This document shows positions 1 through 12,716 of a stretch of DNA of 64,000 nt, piece after piece (positions within the stretch are counted from its first letter, which is position 1; each line of letters begins with the position of its first letter). Where the stretch lies: NCBI GenBank assembly GCA_027946365.1, contig JAPEUQ010000007.1:1922001-1986000 (forward strand), read 5' to 3'. Both the position numbers and the translations under genes were made by a program. This stretch comes from Kalmusia sp. IMI 367209 (lineage: Eukaryota > Ascomycota > Dothideomycetes > Pleosporales > Didymosphaeriaceae). Below the pieces are notes generated by a model. The model was not told the DNA's origin. It saw only the letters and a list, made by a program, of their open reading frames with translations, and made no database searches.

Positions 1-172
1 GCTCACTACTGACGGAACAGCCGCCTAAGATCAAGAACTTGTGTAATGTCCCGGTTACCGTGGACGAAAACATCGATGGCTGGATGGACGAGCTGCCTGG
101 AGGTGGTGTCGGAAAGTAACGACAACCATCCCATCGTTTTAACAACTATATATTTCCACATACTAAGTTACG

Positions 173-1729
173 TTAGAGCCGCGCGCGGGGAGTTCCATTT
201 CTCTTTCGCGCATTCTCATTCTCCTCTCTCCACCATTTCTTCCTCCTTTCGTGGCCCTGCATGAAGACCTCTACCCAAGTGCGATCGAACGCGGGTAATT
301 TCCGACCCGAGTTGTTTTCCTTGGGCTCGCCGGCAAGCTTTCTCAATGTCTCAAAGTACTCTTCGAAATCTGGGAAGATCAGGGTAAATTGTGCACCGTC
401 GCCCTTCTTCGCAATACGCTCCTCTTCCCATCGCTGCTGCTCTTCTGGCGGTGGAAGTTTGGCGCGCCCTGAGAGGATGCGGGCTGCAAACACTGCATGC
501 CATTCGAAGACTTTGAATGTTAAGCCCGCACCCACAGCTCCCACGAAGAGTAAGGTAGGGTCTTTTCGGTACACTACATGCTGATATAGGCCAGGGACGC
601 GATTGTTTCTCACTTCGACGTGGGGGAGAAAAGGGAGGGTCCAAGAGTAGCCAGTCCCGAAGATGAGGTGGTCGACATCTGCGACGGATGTGCCGTCTAC
701 GAAGTGCACCGTTCTCTGGCCATGTATGGTCGAAATGTGCGAGATGGAGGGCTTAGCAACGATTCCTGGGTGTTTGAAGGCCTCGTCGCCGAAGTAGCCG
801 TTCGCTTTGTGGCCTTTGATGACTGCGTAGACGGGTTGTTGCGCGATGCCGACAAGATCGTATGCGATGTCAGCCGCGGATACTGATGCGCCGACAACAA
901 CGACTTTCTGGCCTCACATCAGCTCGATCACTAAATTTAAGCGCAGTAAGATTCTGTTCACCTTTCCTTTGTATGCTTCCCGCCCGCGAAACATCTTACT
1001 GTGCTTGACGCTCCCAGGCCTCGTTTTCTCCAACTCTGCCAGTCCCTCGATCTTCGGTATATACGGAACATTGTAATGCCCGCTCGCGACCACAACGGCA
1101 TCAAAACGCTCCTCCCACCACTCATCCTCTGAAGCCCCACCATCTTTACGTAGCACTACCCTCCACTCATGGTCAATCTTTTCAGCGAGCTCCACAGAGG
1201 TGTTATACGACACGAACTTGTCATACCCATTCCTCTTCACCAAGCCAGCAATAAACTCCCGCACCACCGAGTGATGTCTAAACGGCGAGTCTTCCCCATG
1301 CTTCGAAATCGTGAGCGGACTTCGTTGTGTAGGAATCGACTCTTGCGAGAAGGACATGGGCACCGCATCGACGTTCGTCTCCAGATACGGATACACTGAC
1401 GATTCGGCATATCGCGGCTGCGGTGACTTGGCTTTCTTTGCAGGCAGAGAGCGTGGGATTTCAAGCGGCAGGTCCGCTTTCCGGGTCGCGAGTGCATCGA
1501 ATGCTGATGGGTCGAGATTGGGAGGTGGGTATGGGTCCTCGAGCCTGCTACACATTAGCTGCTGGTGTGTGAGGTGTAGGGCTAATCGGACGCCCTACCA
1601 ACAGCCACCGGGGGCTTCTCTGCGCTCGAAGACACGGATCACATCGAAAGCTTTCTCTCTCGCAAGGGCATCGATGGCGATGGCTCCGCCGGGGCCTAGG
1701 CCGATGACGGCGACACGTCTGATGGGCAT
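173..1729 (-). CDS. Flavin-containing monooxygenase (FMO-like), 482 aa
   Basis: Three exons fit in frame: 1729-1599, 1544-962 and 907-173, with introns 1598-1545 and 961-908. The start is ATG at 1729, which puts the FAD motif GLGPGG at residues 10-15. The FMO fingerprint is present as KHSKMFRG near residues 224-231. A second Rossmann motif for NADPH, VVVVGASVSA, follows at about 240-249, and a LIFGTGY (ATGY-like) motif lies near the middle of the last exon. Length is usual for fungal FMOs. The family uses FAD, NADPH and oxygen to oxidise nucleophilic N, S or C atoms of small molecules; the substrate cannot be read from sequence. No signal peptide, so probably cytosolic. It is divergent from an MFS permease 640 bp away, which suggests shared control. 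Family call is strong; substrate is unknown. Confidence 0.9.
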
Positions 1730-2368
1730 AGTGGACGCGATATCACGTGGGACAATCCAGTGGGAGCGCTCACAGCGCCACGAGACTCTTCCAGACGTGT
1801 GAGTTTGCGCGAACGATGACGGATGGAAAAAAACCTCGACGCCTACGCCTCCACGGGGCTTGCGATTCTATCGTGTGTTTTTTTTTATCAGAGACAACGA
1901 TGCGCCGTGGGGCCAAGCCAGTCCCGTCGGCACCACCCAAGCCGCTGGTCTGTAATCTCAACGTGCAATTGCAGGCAGCCGGTTGCGCTATATACCCACG
2001 GCGCGTCGCAAAGGCACACAGAAACAAGCGAAAAAAGACACGACATGCAAGCCCGCCATTGCGCGATCGCGCCAATCCCTGTCCATCATCGCTTGGCGCC
2101 CGACTAGCGACGGCCAAACCACCATACAGATTGCTGCGAACGCTGGAGCTGCGGCAGAAACGTCGTCGGCATCGGCCTTGGGGGTGCATCGGCATGGCAT
2201 GATGCGGTTTGGACGTGCCGACCCAAGGGCATGGCGCTGGGTTAGAGGCATGTTCTAGTTGCGACGTGCGATGCTGGGGGAACAGCGGGCTTGGTAGATA
2301 AGGGTTGGGTTGACGCCTGGCCCGGGGTTCTCAGTACCTATACTCGGAATTCAGTGCTCTGTATCGCC
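1730..2368. promoter_or_regulatory. Divergent intergenic region between FMO and permease
   Basis: This 640 bp gap holds both 5' ends of the divergent FMO and MFS genes, so it must contain both promoters. Short open stretches here have no family resemblance. No specific operator was identified. GC content looks close to that of the neighbouring genes. Confidence 0.5.
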
Positions 2369-3998
2369 ATGTCTGAGCTGGAGAAAGACGCTACGCGGCC
2401 TGGCGTGCAGAGCGATGATGGCTGGAACGATGTTGTTGTGGACGTGGAGAAAGACATGGCTGGTCTGCGTGCGCGCAGGAAGTACGTTGAAATAAACTGA
2501 GATTGAGAAAATGTACACTGATGGTCTGCTCAGGGTCGATGCTACCGTCCTCCCCTTGCTCTTCTTAGGCCTGCTGGTCTTCCAGCTCGACCGTATGAAC
2601 CTCGCCTCTGCACTCACAGATGGCTTCGCGAAGCAAATCGGCATAAATCAAAGCACCATCAACCTCGGAAACCAGCTCATGTTTCTCGGCATCGTAGTCC
2701 TCGAGATTCCAGCCAATATGATTCTGCAACGGGTCAGTACTGCCCTGGCTGATCTGCTGCATCCTAATCACTGATATGAATCTGCAGATTGGGCCTCGCA
2801 AGTGGATCTCAGCGCAGGTATTTGTCTTCGGAATGGTCGCTACCTTCCAAGTGTTCGTCAAAAATCGGACAGGATTCCTCGTCTCGAGATTGTTCCTCGG
2901 TCTCTGCGAGGCAGGCTACATACCCGGAGGCATATACACGCTTTCGACATGGTACACGAAGCCCGAGCTAGCAAAAAGAGTCGCGGTGTTCTTCTTTGGT
3001 ATGTTTGGCGGTAACGCCATCAGTCCGCTTCTAGCCTCAGGCATCCTGAAGCTTGGAGGCCGCGGTGGTCTGAAAGGATGGCAATGGCTCTTCTTGTGTA
3101 CGTGAAGTCTCTGGCCCTCATAATACGCTGACATACGCTTAAATGATTGGTAGTGGAAGGTTGTTTCACCATGTGCGTGTCTATAGTCCTGCTCTTCCTC
3201 CTCCCAGGCTCGCCAGACCAACCCCAACCTCTCCTAACGAAAGGCCTCATCCGATTCAAGGAGACGGACCAGCACGCCCTGCAGCGACGCCTGGAGGAGG
3301 ACAACGACGAGCTCAAGCCAGGTGCTCAAGGCATGCACATCCCGCTCTCGCTCGTCTGGAAAACAGTCAAGCATTACCGCCGCTGGCCGCACTTCGTCTC
3401 CACATTCGCCGTCTTCTCCACCTGGAGCGCGCTGACTACCTACACGCCGACCATCATCATGGCCCTGGGCTTCAACCGCATCCAAGCCAACGCGCTGGCC
3501 TGCGTAGGCGGCTTCTTCGCGCTCGGCATCGTCTTCTTCTTCGGCTGGCTGTCGGACAAGACGAACAAGCGCGGCCTCGCCGTCATCCTCGCGCAAGCGT
3601 GCTACCTCCTCGTCCTGATTATCGCGCGCTCGGTGCATCCCGAAGTCGGGAAGTGGTCTCGCTGGGGCCTCTGGACGACGATAAATGCCTTTGCCATCGG
3701 CTACCACCCGGTGCACAACTCGTGGGTGCAGCTCAACTGCAAGGACCCGCGCGAACGCAGTATCTCGATTGCCATGTGGGTCATGTCTGCCATCAGCGGG
3801 CTCATGGTCGGGACGCAGTACTTCAGGGGCGACGACGTGCCGTTCTATAACAAGGGCTTGCGGACCATGATCGTCATGGTGGCCGTCGGGATGGTGTTTG
3901 CCATTGTGCAGGAGCTGGTGTACTGGGAGTACAATCGCCGGGCCGAGAAGAGGTGGAGAGAGGGCCACGGCGAGAAGCCGTGGGTGTACGTTCTGTGA
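2369..3998 (+). CDS. MFS permease, allantoate/DAL5-type (ACS family), 488 aa
   Basis: Four exons, 2369-2481, 2534-2732, 2788-3097 and 3154-3998, join in frame to 488 residues. The N-terminus has the family pattern RRKVDATVLPLLFLGLL followed by QLDRMNLASA, typical of anion:cation symporter (DAL5/TNA1-like) transporters. About 12 hydrophobic segments are visible. The loop between TM6 and TM7 is charged and starts after SPDQPQPLL. GWLSDKTNKRG is the usual MFS loop motif in the second half. Family members import organic anions such as allantoate, nicotinate or pantothenate across the plasma membrane; the substrate here is unknown. An in-frame ATG-less extension upstream was not used because 2369 gives the usual short acidic tail before TM1. 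It is divergent from an FMO gene, so a small catabolic or detoxification pair is possible. Confidence 0.9.
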
Positions 3999-6900
3999 GA
4001 GAGAGAGACAGCTCCAGACACAAACGGTTGCTTGCGACGTTCTCGTCGGGCAGATGTTGAGCCGGTGTTTGGGACGTCTGACGGTTACTTGCATACGCTA
4101 GGTTCATCCTGTTGGGGGCTGTACCGCTCGTGTGGGGAGGATTCGCGCCTAAATGTGGGATTGATGCCCCGAAGCATCTTAGGCTTCTTTACCATGCACC
4201 CGCGTACTCTTTCGTCCATGGTTGTAGATCTAGGGAGTGAGTGAGGCGAAGTGCTTTCGGCACTAAGTTGGGCACGCGGTAGATCGATGTTGGAATGGCC
4301 ATGTTTTACCTTGCGCCAAGGGTCTTGTTCATGCCGTTACGCGTCTTCGTCGTAGTCGCGACGGGGAAGACGGGGGTGAGCGAGAGGTAGCAAAATAGCA
4401 ACCGCTGACCAAGACTATACCACGCTAGTACAAGTCTCCGAATTGTATCCTGAGCCTAGTATGATATCATTCAGTGTAGGAGAGCGTAAAATGAGCTGGG
4501 AGTTCAAGTTCCGCATTCGGTGATACGGTCCTCCCCCCTTTTCGTGACTCCACAATAGCCGAGAGTTCAGGAGCTCGAACATGGTATGCATGTGATGAAT
4601 GGTCTCGAACTTCCCATGAATGCGCGTATATGCTGCACTTCATCCCGTACATCTCCATATTTGCCGTTGACCCCGTGATGGTCTTGTTCCAATGAGCCAC
4701 CTCCTTTAAAAAGAACCGTCAGCGATATTCAACGCTTTTCCCACACGTGAACAGTTGAATGAGACACGCCGATGCCTGGACAATCCTCCTTCGGGGTCCA
4801 GCATCGTGTTCCGAAGTTCACTCCTGATGCCGTGATTTTTCGGAGTTTATCTTGGTCCAGGAGTAAGACAATGGACCTCCTTGATGCGCCGCTAAAATGT
4901 GCATACATGCGCATTAGGGGTCCATTTACGGTGGGCCTCCGATAGACTGTCGAGAGCTACGTGCATTAGCACGCCAAGAAGAGGGGATTAAGTATGCTTG
5001 GTTTCAATGAGCCACCCCATTAATGACCCGCGGTATAGTCCAGAGAAAAGTGACAGGTGTGAAAAAGAGAGCTTCCTAGGTAATCGTTGTACTAGAACTT
5101 GCCACTGCTGTAGTCATTTAGTCAGATACAAGCACTAGTGAGAAGATGGATCTGTTGTCGAGATAGTCGCATGTTGTGCCCATTCGAGGATCGCCTCTTA
5201 TCACAGCACCAGTGAACTCCCCGATCCATTCGTCCTAACATATCAACGTACATATTTTTATTTCAGAGGATGCATATACCTTCCATTTTGTGCATGGAAC
5301 TGAGGTACCACCGAAATCATCGCACACTGAATCAGCTCCGTTCCGTTCCAGTGAGAGTAGTATTGCGTAGAAGGCAAGCTTTTGCGTTGCTTTCTAGACA
5401 CTTACGCGCGGGAAGATGCACAGTTTGCCTCTTAATGACTGAAACATCATCTAGCAGAAGTAATCATCTGCCTAGTAATAGCGGTTCTTAGGACGTGCGT
5501 GGAGTGTCTAACAATTTAGGAAAGCTATGGAAATCCTAGAACCGGAAAACTTACCAGAATGTGGGGTGAAAAAAGCACCTAGGACTAGTAGCGATCTTCC
5601 TCACATATCGAATAGGTGCTTGAAAGATCTTCGTATAGCTCTCGAGCCTCTCTTGAGCCTGTTTGAAAGTTGTTTTTTTTTTCTTCCCGTGGGGTCGGTG
5701 CCACTTCAACTAGCCGAGGGCTTCGTAGGCTCGCAATATAGCGGTAGCGGATCTCGAAAAGGCCGTTGTCGTAAGGCTGTCAAGTCAAGGTCATGACACT
5801 GAGGGAAATCAGTGGATTAACCATGGTACCTAGACTTCGTGTGCAAGTAAAGTTGGTTGACAGCCTCATGTGCCCACCATGATAAAATTTATTGGTACTG
5901 CTATTGAGTAAGGACGACATCAGATGCGTTCCATTGCATGCGACTGTCGGTAGTCTATGATACTTTTCAGTCCTGGGATGCACAAGGAATCTTTGTCGGT
6001 AAGCTGAAGCTATGGGCTGAGGCGGTAAAGATGTTGAGGTGTCAATATGATCTAGGGTGGTACCCATTCCTGTGCGTCAAATACACAAGAAAAATAAATG
6101 AAAATAACAGCGGAACTCCCCCAGTTTCAATGGGTCTCTCCTAGCGGTATGTTTGTGAATACACTAATCTAGTGACGACTTGCAATTGGTTCAACCAGAC
6201 GTACAGTGTGTACAGGCGCGACTGTGTCCGAAAATTGGCCGCTCTGCGTTGCATCGTTGTTCGCGCTAAGGCACGCACCAGTAGATATGGCAGGTGGCTG
6301 TGACATGAGGCGGGGCCCAAACGAATCATTTCTCGAGGCTTACCTCTCCCTAGGTAGAAAAATTCGAGTCAGGATAGCACTAAATCTGAGTTTGATTTTC
6401 GACCCAACGCCAAAGCATACAAGTCCCTCGTGGAAATGGTCTACAACACAAGCGCAGTTAGTACACTTCAAGGTTCGAAGTTTTCTCAGCCGTAATTGCG
6501 CTATACCTAGTCGGGTCCATCGCGCGATGTCTCGGCATAGATTTGGTACAAGCTTGATCCAAGTCACGATTACAACATATCGATATTAGGGCTTGAGCCG
6601 TGAGCACTGGGGTAATGCTAGAAACACAGCCAGAGCTAAATTCGTGAACTAGTTTTATTGCTGATAGTCATCGATGAATCACATAGAAGTGAACGATCAG
6701 CGAGGATCATGCATTGTGTGCCAACTCGTGCATTTGATTTCGAATAGCATAAGCATACGATCAATTCCTACGGAGTAACCTTCCGCATACGCGAATACGC
6801 ACCGTTCATACCCAAACAAGCAAACAATCTATACAGCCGGTTAGTTTCTAGGGTGGATAGTCATGCACCAGCCTCAAACAGCCTTGCGCAAAGGCGCCAG

Positions 6901-9335
6901 TGCATCGGCGCCCTCGCTATCCCCTGCACATGCCGATGAAGCCGATGGAGCCGATTTCACTCAGACCCGCCTGGTCAGTGCGACAGCGTGAGCCCAATTT
7001 CCAATGTTCGTCTATCCAAGGTTAGCCCCCGCGAGGGAAGGTCAAGACGAGAACAGAAAAATGTTATGGACGAAAGGGGCCACATCGAACGCGCGTCTAT
7101 CGATCGGTCGGACTAGTGACTGGGCCCGTCGGGCGGAACAGGCGGAAATATACTGCCGAACAACGGACGATTCTCGCATGTGTGCATGCGCCGCGCTCGA
7201 GAGACCTTCATACGGTATACAATCGAGTAAAAGCAAACATAACGCTATGCATACTGTGCCACCTTCATTGCGCGTCTTTTTCTTTTGCAAGTGTCTTTGC
7301 TTCTGTCAATCCTAGGCTTACCATCGTGAATACACTTCAGTAAGCCAAACGAGTACATCTGAGCACGGCTTAGGACAGGGATGCCGCCCGGTGAGATGAT
7401 TGGTACACTTTTATGAAGTGTGCGAAGGACTTGCCCAAACTGAAGTAGACTCGAAATGTCAATGCAAATGGGGGTTGGAACAGGTATCATGATTGGGCAT
7501 GTATAGGCTACCGATGAAAAAACCTCAGACTTCAATGGAGTCCCGCGCATTTACAAGTCGGGGTGACAGTCGCCCCGTATTACAATAGCCCTGACCCCCG
7601 TATGACACCCTGGTACTGGGTCCTAGTGCATAAGGGGCTAGTTACAACAAGAATGGGGGGCATGTACCACAGTTACGGTGTGCAGAGTGTGTATGTACGA
7701 TTCGCGTGGATCTTTATCCTCGTTATGGGTTCATAATATCATTCGTTCAGATGGTTGCAGGTGACAGCTGGCGTGGCTGCAGTTGTGCGGGTTTCGGATA
7801 GACAACATCACTTCTTCCTCGCTTTGCTCGAGAGAAATCATGGACCACGTCTTGTTGACGTGCATTCAATACCGCATATGCATTGAAGGTGCTTTCGTGG
7901 GCATACCAACGTCTCAATGACATCACGACGCAATCGTGGCACACCCCCCCAACCCGAGCGCAGGCTAGTTTGCTTTTTCCAACGGAGAACAGGCGACATG
8001 GTCCTCCCATAAGTATGATATAAACGGGGGCCAGAGTTCCCAGTCCAACGGTGCTACAGGGATCGCTTATGCATCCGGGCTTTGCTCCCGCTTCGCCTGG
8101 TCAAGTGTACGCTTTCCCCCCTCCAGTATGCGGCTGAAGCCGGGTAACGCCCTACCTTGCTTTGAAGACAAGCGCCGGCCTTTACACTTTGACATTCTCC
8201 GCCGCGCCGTCATAGCTAATCCAGCTTTTCCAGATTCTCGGAGCACGCTTGAATCATGTCCCCCACTAGTCGTGATTGCAACTGACTTAGACTCGATCCC
8301 CACTACCAGCTCGGCGATGTGCTGAGTGGCCTCATGGTTGTATTGGATGTACCAAAGCGCCCGGAATAGAAGCCTTTTAGTGCCTTACCAAGGTGTACGC
8401 ATGGACGACGTTGGGATGAGCTAGGAGGGAATCCATCGTACATTGATTGACTGGCACCCCGGCCGGCTTTTGTAACAGCTAAGCGGAGATTTGGCAAACG
8501 CAAAGGGGACCGTTTCAAGTGAAGCTCAACGAACGGGGTGGGTACCCGAGCGACCAAAAAGGGGAAAAGGTTACTAAACGTTCGCTTAATGGTTAAGGTT
8601 GGCGGGGCTGCCCTGCCCTGCATCGGCCTCACAATGGGCCCCGAAACCGCCCCCGACCAACGTCGTGATCGTCTCCGAGTACCGACCTATGAACCAATCG
8701 TCATGGAAAGACTCCGGATACGCACACGTGATCCATGGACTGGATCTCGCCAATTATCAGCTCTCCACCCTGGTAATCAACTAGGCCTCCCTTAGCAAGT
8801 CAGTAAGGTTTGAAAAAAGTCGGGACAAATAGCAAACCCGGTAAACATTACTGGGGAGGTCGTATGAGAGGAGCCGTCAATGCGCGTCCACCCCCCATAT
8901 CTGATAACGGTTTGTGGCGACATTATGCTGTAGCGTTGACGTTCGAGTCAGGCTAGGGACCGCATAGCCGTCAAGTCGCTGTAGTCTTGTGTAAGGCTGA
9001 GCAGGATCTTTGGTCGGTCGGGAGCCCTAGACTTCTGGAACAGTAGCAGAAGGATCCTTCCAAAAAATGGGAGGGGGTCCAAGCAGTGTAGTAGTGCCTT
9101 AGCTATGGCGGAAGAGTCGCTAGATAGAGCTGTCCATCCTTCACCGCATTCTCTTTTCATCTACCGCGCCGTTACCCCCCCTTTGGCTTTTAGTGTACCG
9201 GAATCGTTTCGTCGTCCAGCATCGCGATTTTCTCTCACAACAGATTCTCCATTCGGCTTATACCGCTTCGGATGATACACGTCTGAAGAGCTTTCCATCA
9301 CCCCATCTGGTTCGCTTAAAAGAAAATCGACCATC
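3999..9335. other. Gene-free 5.3 kb stretch
   Basis: After the permease stop there is a short CT/GA run near 3998-4010 and then more than 5 kb in which I find no protein family, tRNA or rRNA. Open frames are short (about 130 codons or fewer), occur on both strands and show no fungal codon bias. Base composition is mixed rather than AT-rich, so this does not look like classic RIP-ed repeat. CCTAGG/CTAGG words recur. It may be old degraded repeat or plain intergenic DNA. Confidence 0.5.
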
Positions 9336-11020
9336 ATGAGTCCTCGGCCGACTCCCGTGCCAACGCAGTACGAGTTCATCTCGCATGAGGGGGGCCGGGA
9401 TGCGTCGGCGAAGCAGAAGCTCAAGACAGTCAGAAGCCATGTGATGAGAAATTATCTCCACCAGCAACAGCAGCAGCAGCAGCAGCAGCAACAAAGCGGG
9501 CGATCTGGTCCATCGTCGAAGTCGGTAGCAAGTGAGCGGCGGCAAGCAAAAGAGCGTGCTCGGTCTTCGCGATCTGCTTCTCGAGGCACCGATGCATCGA
9601 TAAGTCCGACCCTGTCCGAGAGTCCCCGCACTCGATTTTCCATTGGTGATGCTGGGTCCTTCGATGTGGGCTTCAGTGTGCCAGGTTTTGGTAAGTACAA
9701 CGTCCATCTTCATAGGGTACAGCCAGTATCGGCTTGTTGAACCAAGCGAGCCACCGAACGTGACTGACATCGGTCTCGGGCAGGATCAGAGCAACGTGGG
9801 GCCAGGGAATTCGACTACACACCACAGCCAGATGTCGTATCGTGTCTCGCACAGCTATACGCTTCATGCGTATCAAGAGATAAGCACGCTGGTTTTCTTC
9901 AACCAAGTTTCGACACATTGAACGCCAAAGGCGAAACAATGCGAGCCGTGCAGGAGACATTAGCCATATGTGGGAATGACGTTCCAGAAACGGTATTGTT
10001 CGCTATTGGAGTATTAGCTCACGGATGCGTAAGTTCATATCACGCCCTTATAGAACGAGACTGACTCTTAGCAGAGCGCGAATCAGGAATGGAGTGAGGT
10101 TATGGGCCATAATGAAGCATTACGACGTCTAGTCGAAATGAGGAGAGGAATGCAAACGGTCGATTTCGAGCTACAGAGATTGTTGACCTGGTATGTTAGT
10201 TTGGTTTTATCATTAGTTCTTCTAGACTTACATGTGCAGCACATCCTACTTCGTTTCCGCTGAGCTGTTGCTGCCTCCGCAGTTTCCGCTTCCACTGTTC
10301 CCTAGCCCAATAGCCTTCAATCTAGCTTTTCAAGACGATGCCCAGATACACGCATGGCGAACGGTCAAGCGATTTCCCAAGAACACTTCTTTTGTGTTCG
10401 ATATCGTCGTGCGGCTCCATCAACTCGGCCTAGCGTTGTCTCCGGAGTGGTACGATAAAATAGATCCAAGGGCCTTGAGCAACCTCTACTTCGAAGCATT
10501 ACAGTCGGCGATTCTCGTACAACTGGAAGAGCCATGGCAGGGACAACTTCCGAGCGGGACGCAGGGCCAGGAAGCTGCCATAATGTTCAAAGTTTGGGCC
10601 GCTGGTCTGCCCGTTTTCGTGTGTTCGGCAATCCAGCAGCTAAAGGAGCGCAAAGGCTTCCACTGTCCGCGCTACTCCCACGGCCCGCTATTCAGTCGCA
10701 TGAAGACTATACTGGATGGCGACGGAGGTTACCACTCATGGCCGCGGGGTAGGAACCTAGAGCCAGTCCTGGTAACGCTTCTCTATGCATTAGAAGCTTG
10801 CGCTTGGGGTGATCCATGGCGGGCATGGTGTATAGATACAATGCGGAAAGTCGTGGAGCTTCTGAAGCTGAAGACGGCGAAAGAGTTCAAGAAAGCTCTG
10901 GAATTTTTCCCGAGTACTCATGTGTTACAAAATATGGCGGACGACGTTTGGGCCGAGTTAACGCAAGGGAGTGTCGCAAGTACACCATCATGTATCCTCC
11001 AAGTATTCGGCGAACGGTGA
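9336..11020 (+). CDS. Fungal transcription-factor-like protein with poly-Q tract (Fungal_trans_2 type, no zinc cluster), 498 aa
   Basis: Exons 9336-9690, 9784-10028, 10075-10190 and 10240-11020 join in frame. The N-terminus has the pattern QYEFISHEGG...KLKTVRSHVMRNYL (residues 11-41), seen in many fungal proteins that carry the C-terminal region of Zn2Cys6 regulators but lack the zinc cluster. Eleven glutamines follow at residues 43-53. After a basic Ser/Arg-rich stretch comes the PGFG...AREFDYTPQP motif at the exon 1/2 junction, usual where the conserved helical domain starts. The rest (AELLLPPQFPLPLF and beyond) is the helical Fungal_trans_2 (PF11951) type. No DNA-binding domain is visible, so the protein may act through partners or have lost DNA binding. 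It lies next to the gene-free stretch. Family call is fairly secure; targets are unknown. Confidence 0.8.
9462..9494 (+). repeat. CAG/CAA trinucleotide repeat (poly-Q, 11 codons)
   Basis: Eleven glutamine codons in a row, almost all CAG with CAA interruptions near both ends, lie in frame in the first exon of the transcription-factor-like gene. Uninterrupted CAG runs are prone to length change, so this tract may vary between strains. Confidence 0.95.
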
Positions 11021-12026
11021 ACATATCTGCGCAATAGTAATCATTATTTAATAAGTAAAATCGGAAGTCCACATATCGACATAGTTGCCCATGAGAACAT
11101 GACTAGAGATGCGGTGCGAGATGAAAGAGACTTAAATTCACCATACGCCCTTCAGGCTCCACATACCTATTGCTCTTTTGGATAATGGCCAAATGCTCAT
11201 CGAGCATGTACACTAGACCTGATGTACGAGAAAATTGATCACTCGTTCAATCAAAGATGCACTCAGATTGCCAAGATCGGAGTAGTTCGCTAATCCTGCC
11301 GTCTCACACCCGAAACAGTAAATGGAAGGATGAGGCCTTACGTGCTTTCGGGTTTGCCGCATTTCGCCGGCGTTTGATCCCGGGAATTAGGCCTGAGGAG
11401 GAACTTGAAAGGTCAGCATCCGATTTCTTCAGGCCGCTATCCGATACATAGTCGAATGTTATTTACTTACTTCATACTGCGAGGGAAGCGATTTCCGATA
11501 CAGCTCTCGTGGGAGCCCTGATGGTACTGTTTTCTGGTTGATCTTACTTTGAAAATCGTGTCGCTCGAATCCATATTTCGCCTAAATGACCTTACAATAA
11601 ACGCAGTACTGGAAGCAGTTTGAAAGGTGCGAGTTCACGATGAGGACGTGGTGCTGTTGGCGACTGATGATGGTGTCCAGGTATGTGGAGGTGGATGTAA
11701 GCTTTATAAGGCACACGCACGAGTAAATAACCACGATTCCAGTGAGCAGGGAACGACTAGCCCAATGAACGGGTCTCCGCAACCTTTTGAAACCCTTGAA
11801 ATATGCTCAAAGATAGGTCGCTTACTTACCACTTCAAGTATGATAGGCGAGACTTGTCTTATGTACCGTAGCTCAGCGCGTAATTCCATATTATTGGTGC
11901 TGCTTACGGGCGTAGCCCCACAATGTAGAAAAGAGAGTTCGCACAAGCGGCTGACTTGAGCTTAGCTATGCAACTTCGAAACCACAACGTATTCTTTAAA
12001 GCATTCAGATATAGCAATTCAACACC
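11021..12026. other. Intergenic, no gene seen
   Basis: About 1 kb between the transcription-factor-like gene and the acetyltransferase. Only short, unrecognised open frames occur on both strands. Composition is moderately AT-rich. It must contain the acetyltransferase promoter at its right end. Confidence 0.5.
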
Positions 12027-12716
12027 ATGTCGACCTATACTCTTTCGCCGGCCACACCTTCCGATTCTCAGGCTATCGCTAATCTCTTCGCTTTATCATG
12101 GCAGTCGCCGTTCTCGCAGTTACAATTCGGCGAGATGGGCACGGAAAATCTGGCCTCTGCGATGGCCTCTCGCATTGTCGACTCGATGTCGATGCCCCAA
12201 AGTGAATATATGGTGATGCGAGGCGAAGATGGGGGCGTAGCTGCAGTTGCGCAGTGGACAGTGCCCGTAGAGAGCGAGGAGAAGCCGAAAGAGACGGCAG
12301 GAGAAAAGGCCGAGAGGCTAAGGCTATGGGACGAGGGATATCGAAGCAGGTTACCGGAAAATAGCAACAAGGATCTTATCATGGAACAAGTCATTGGCTT
12401 AAGAGAACTGAGAGAGCAGGTCTTGCAGGGAAAAAAGCACTTTTTACTCGAGAACGTAGCCACGCATCCAGAGCAGCGTGGTAAAGGCCTTGCTTCTGAG
12501 TTGATCAAGTGGGTATTCCCGCTAGCAGAAGATCAAGATGCTCTTGTGTATCTTGATACTGCACTCGATAACACAGCCATGCGCTTGTATAAGAGGCTAG
12601 GATTTGAAGAGAAGGGTAGTCATACAATCGACGACTTGAGCAAATATGGTGGCGAAGGAAGCCACACCCACGTCGCGTTGCTGAGGTCACCTTCAGAAAA
12701 GAGTGCAGAGAAGTGA
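12027..12716 (+). CDS. GNAT-family N-acetyltransferase, 229 aa, intronless
   Basis: A single open exon from ATG 12027. The start is supported by the usual N-terminal pattern of fungal GNATs (LSPATPSDSQAIANLFALSW), a strand-helix unit that begins the fold. The acetyl-CoA pyrophosphate-binding motif is QRGKGL at residues 150-155, in the context NVATHPEQRGKGLASELIKW. It is followed by the strand and helix YLDTALDNTAMRLYKRLGF, a typical motif B. The family moves an acetyl group from acetyl-CoA to an amine; the acceptor (small amine, antibiotic or protein) cannot be told. Length is normal for fungal GNATs. No targeting signal is seen, so it is probably cytosolic. Confidence 0.92.
   Translation: MSTYTLSPATPSDSQAIANLFALSWQSPFSQLQFGEMGTENLASAMASRIVDSMSMPQSEYMVMRGEDGGVAAVAQWTVPVESEEKPKETAGEKAERLRLWDEGYRSRLPENSNKDLIMEQVIGLRELREQVLQGKKHFLLENVATHPEQRGKGLASELIKWVFPLAEDQDALVYLDTALDNTAMRLYKRLGFEEKGSHTIDDLSKYGGEGSHTHVALLRSPSEKSAEK

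Noticed and set aside
3234..4094. 286-codon minus-strand frame
   Set aside because: Antisense to the last permease exon, no family likeness.
8930..8960. Possible tRNA B-box (GTTCGAGTC)
   Set aside because: No flanking T-stem pairing and no A-box or acceptor stem at the right distance.
4000..9300. RIP-mutated transposon as explanation of the gene-free stretch
   Set aside because: Composition is not AT-rich by eye, no terminal repeats or transposase/reverse-transcriptase motifs were seen; left open as a finding instead.
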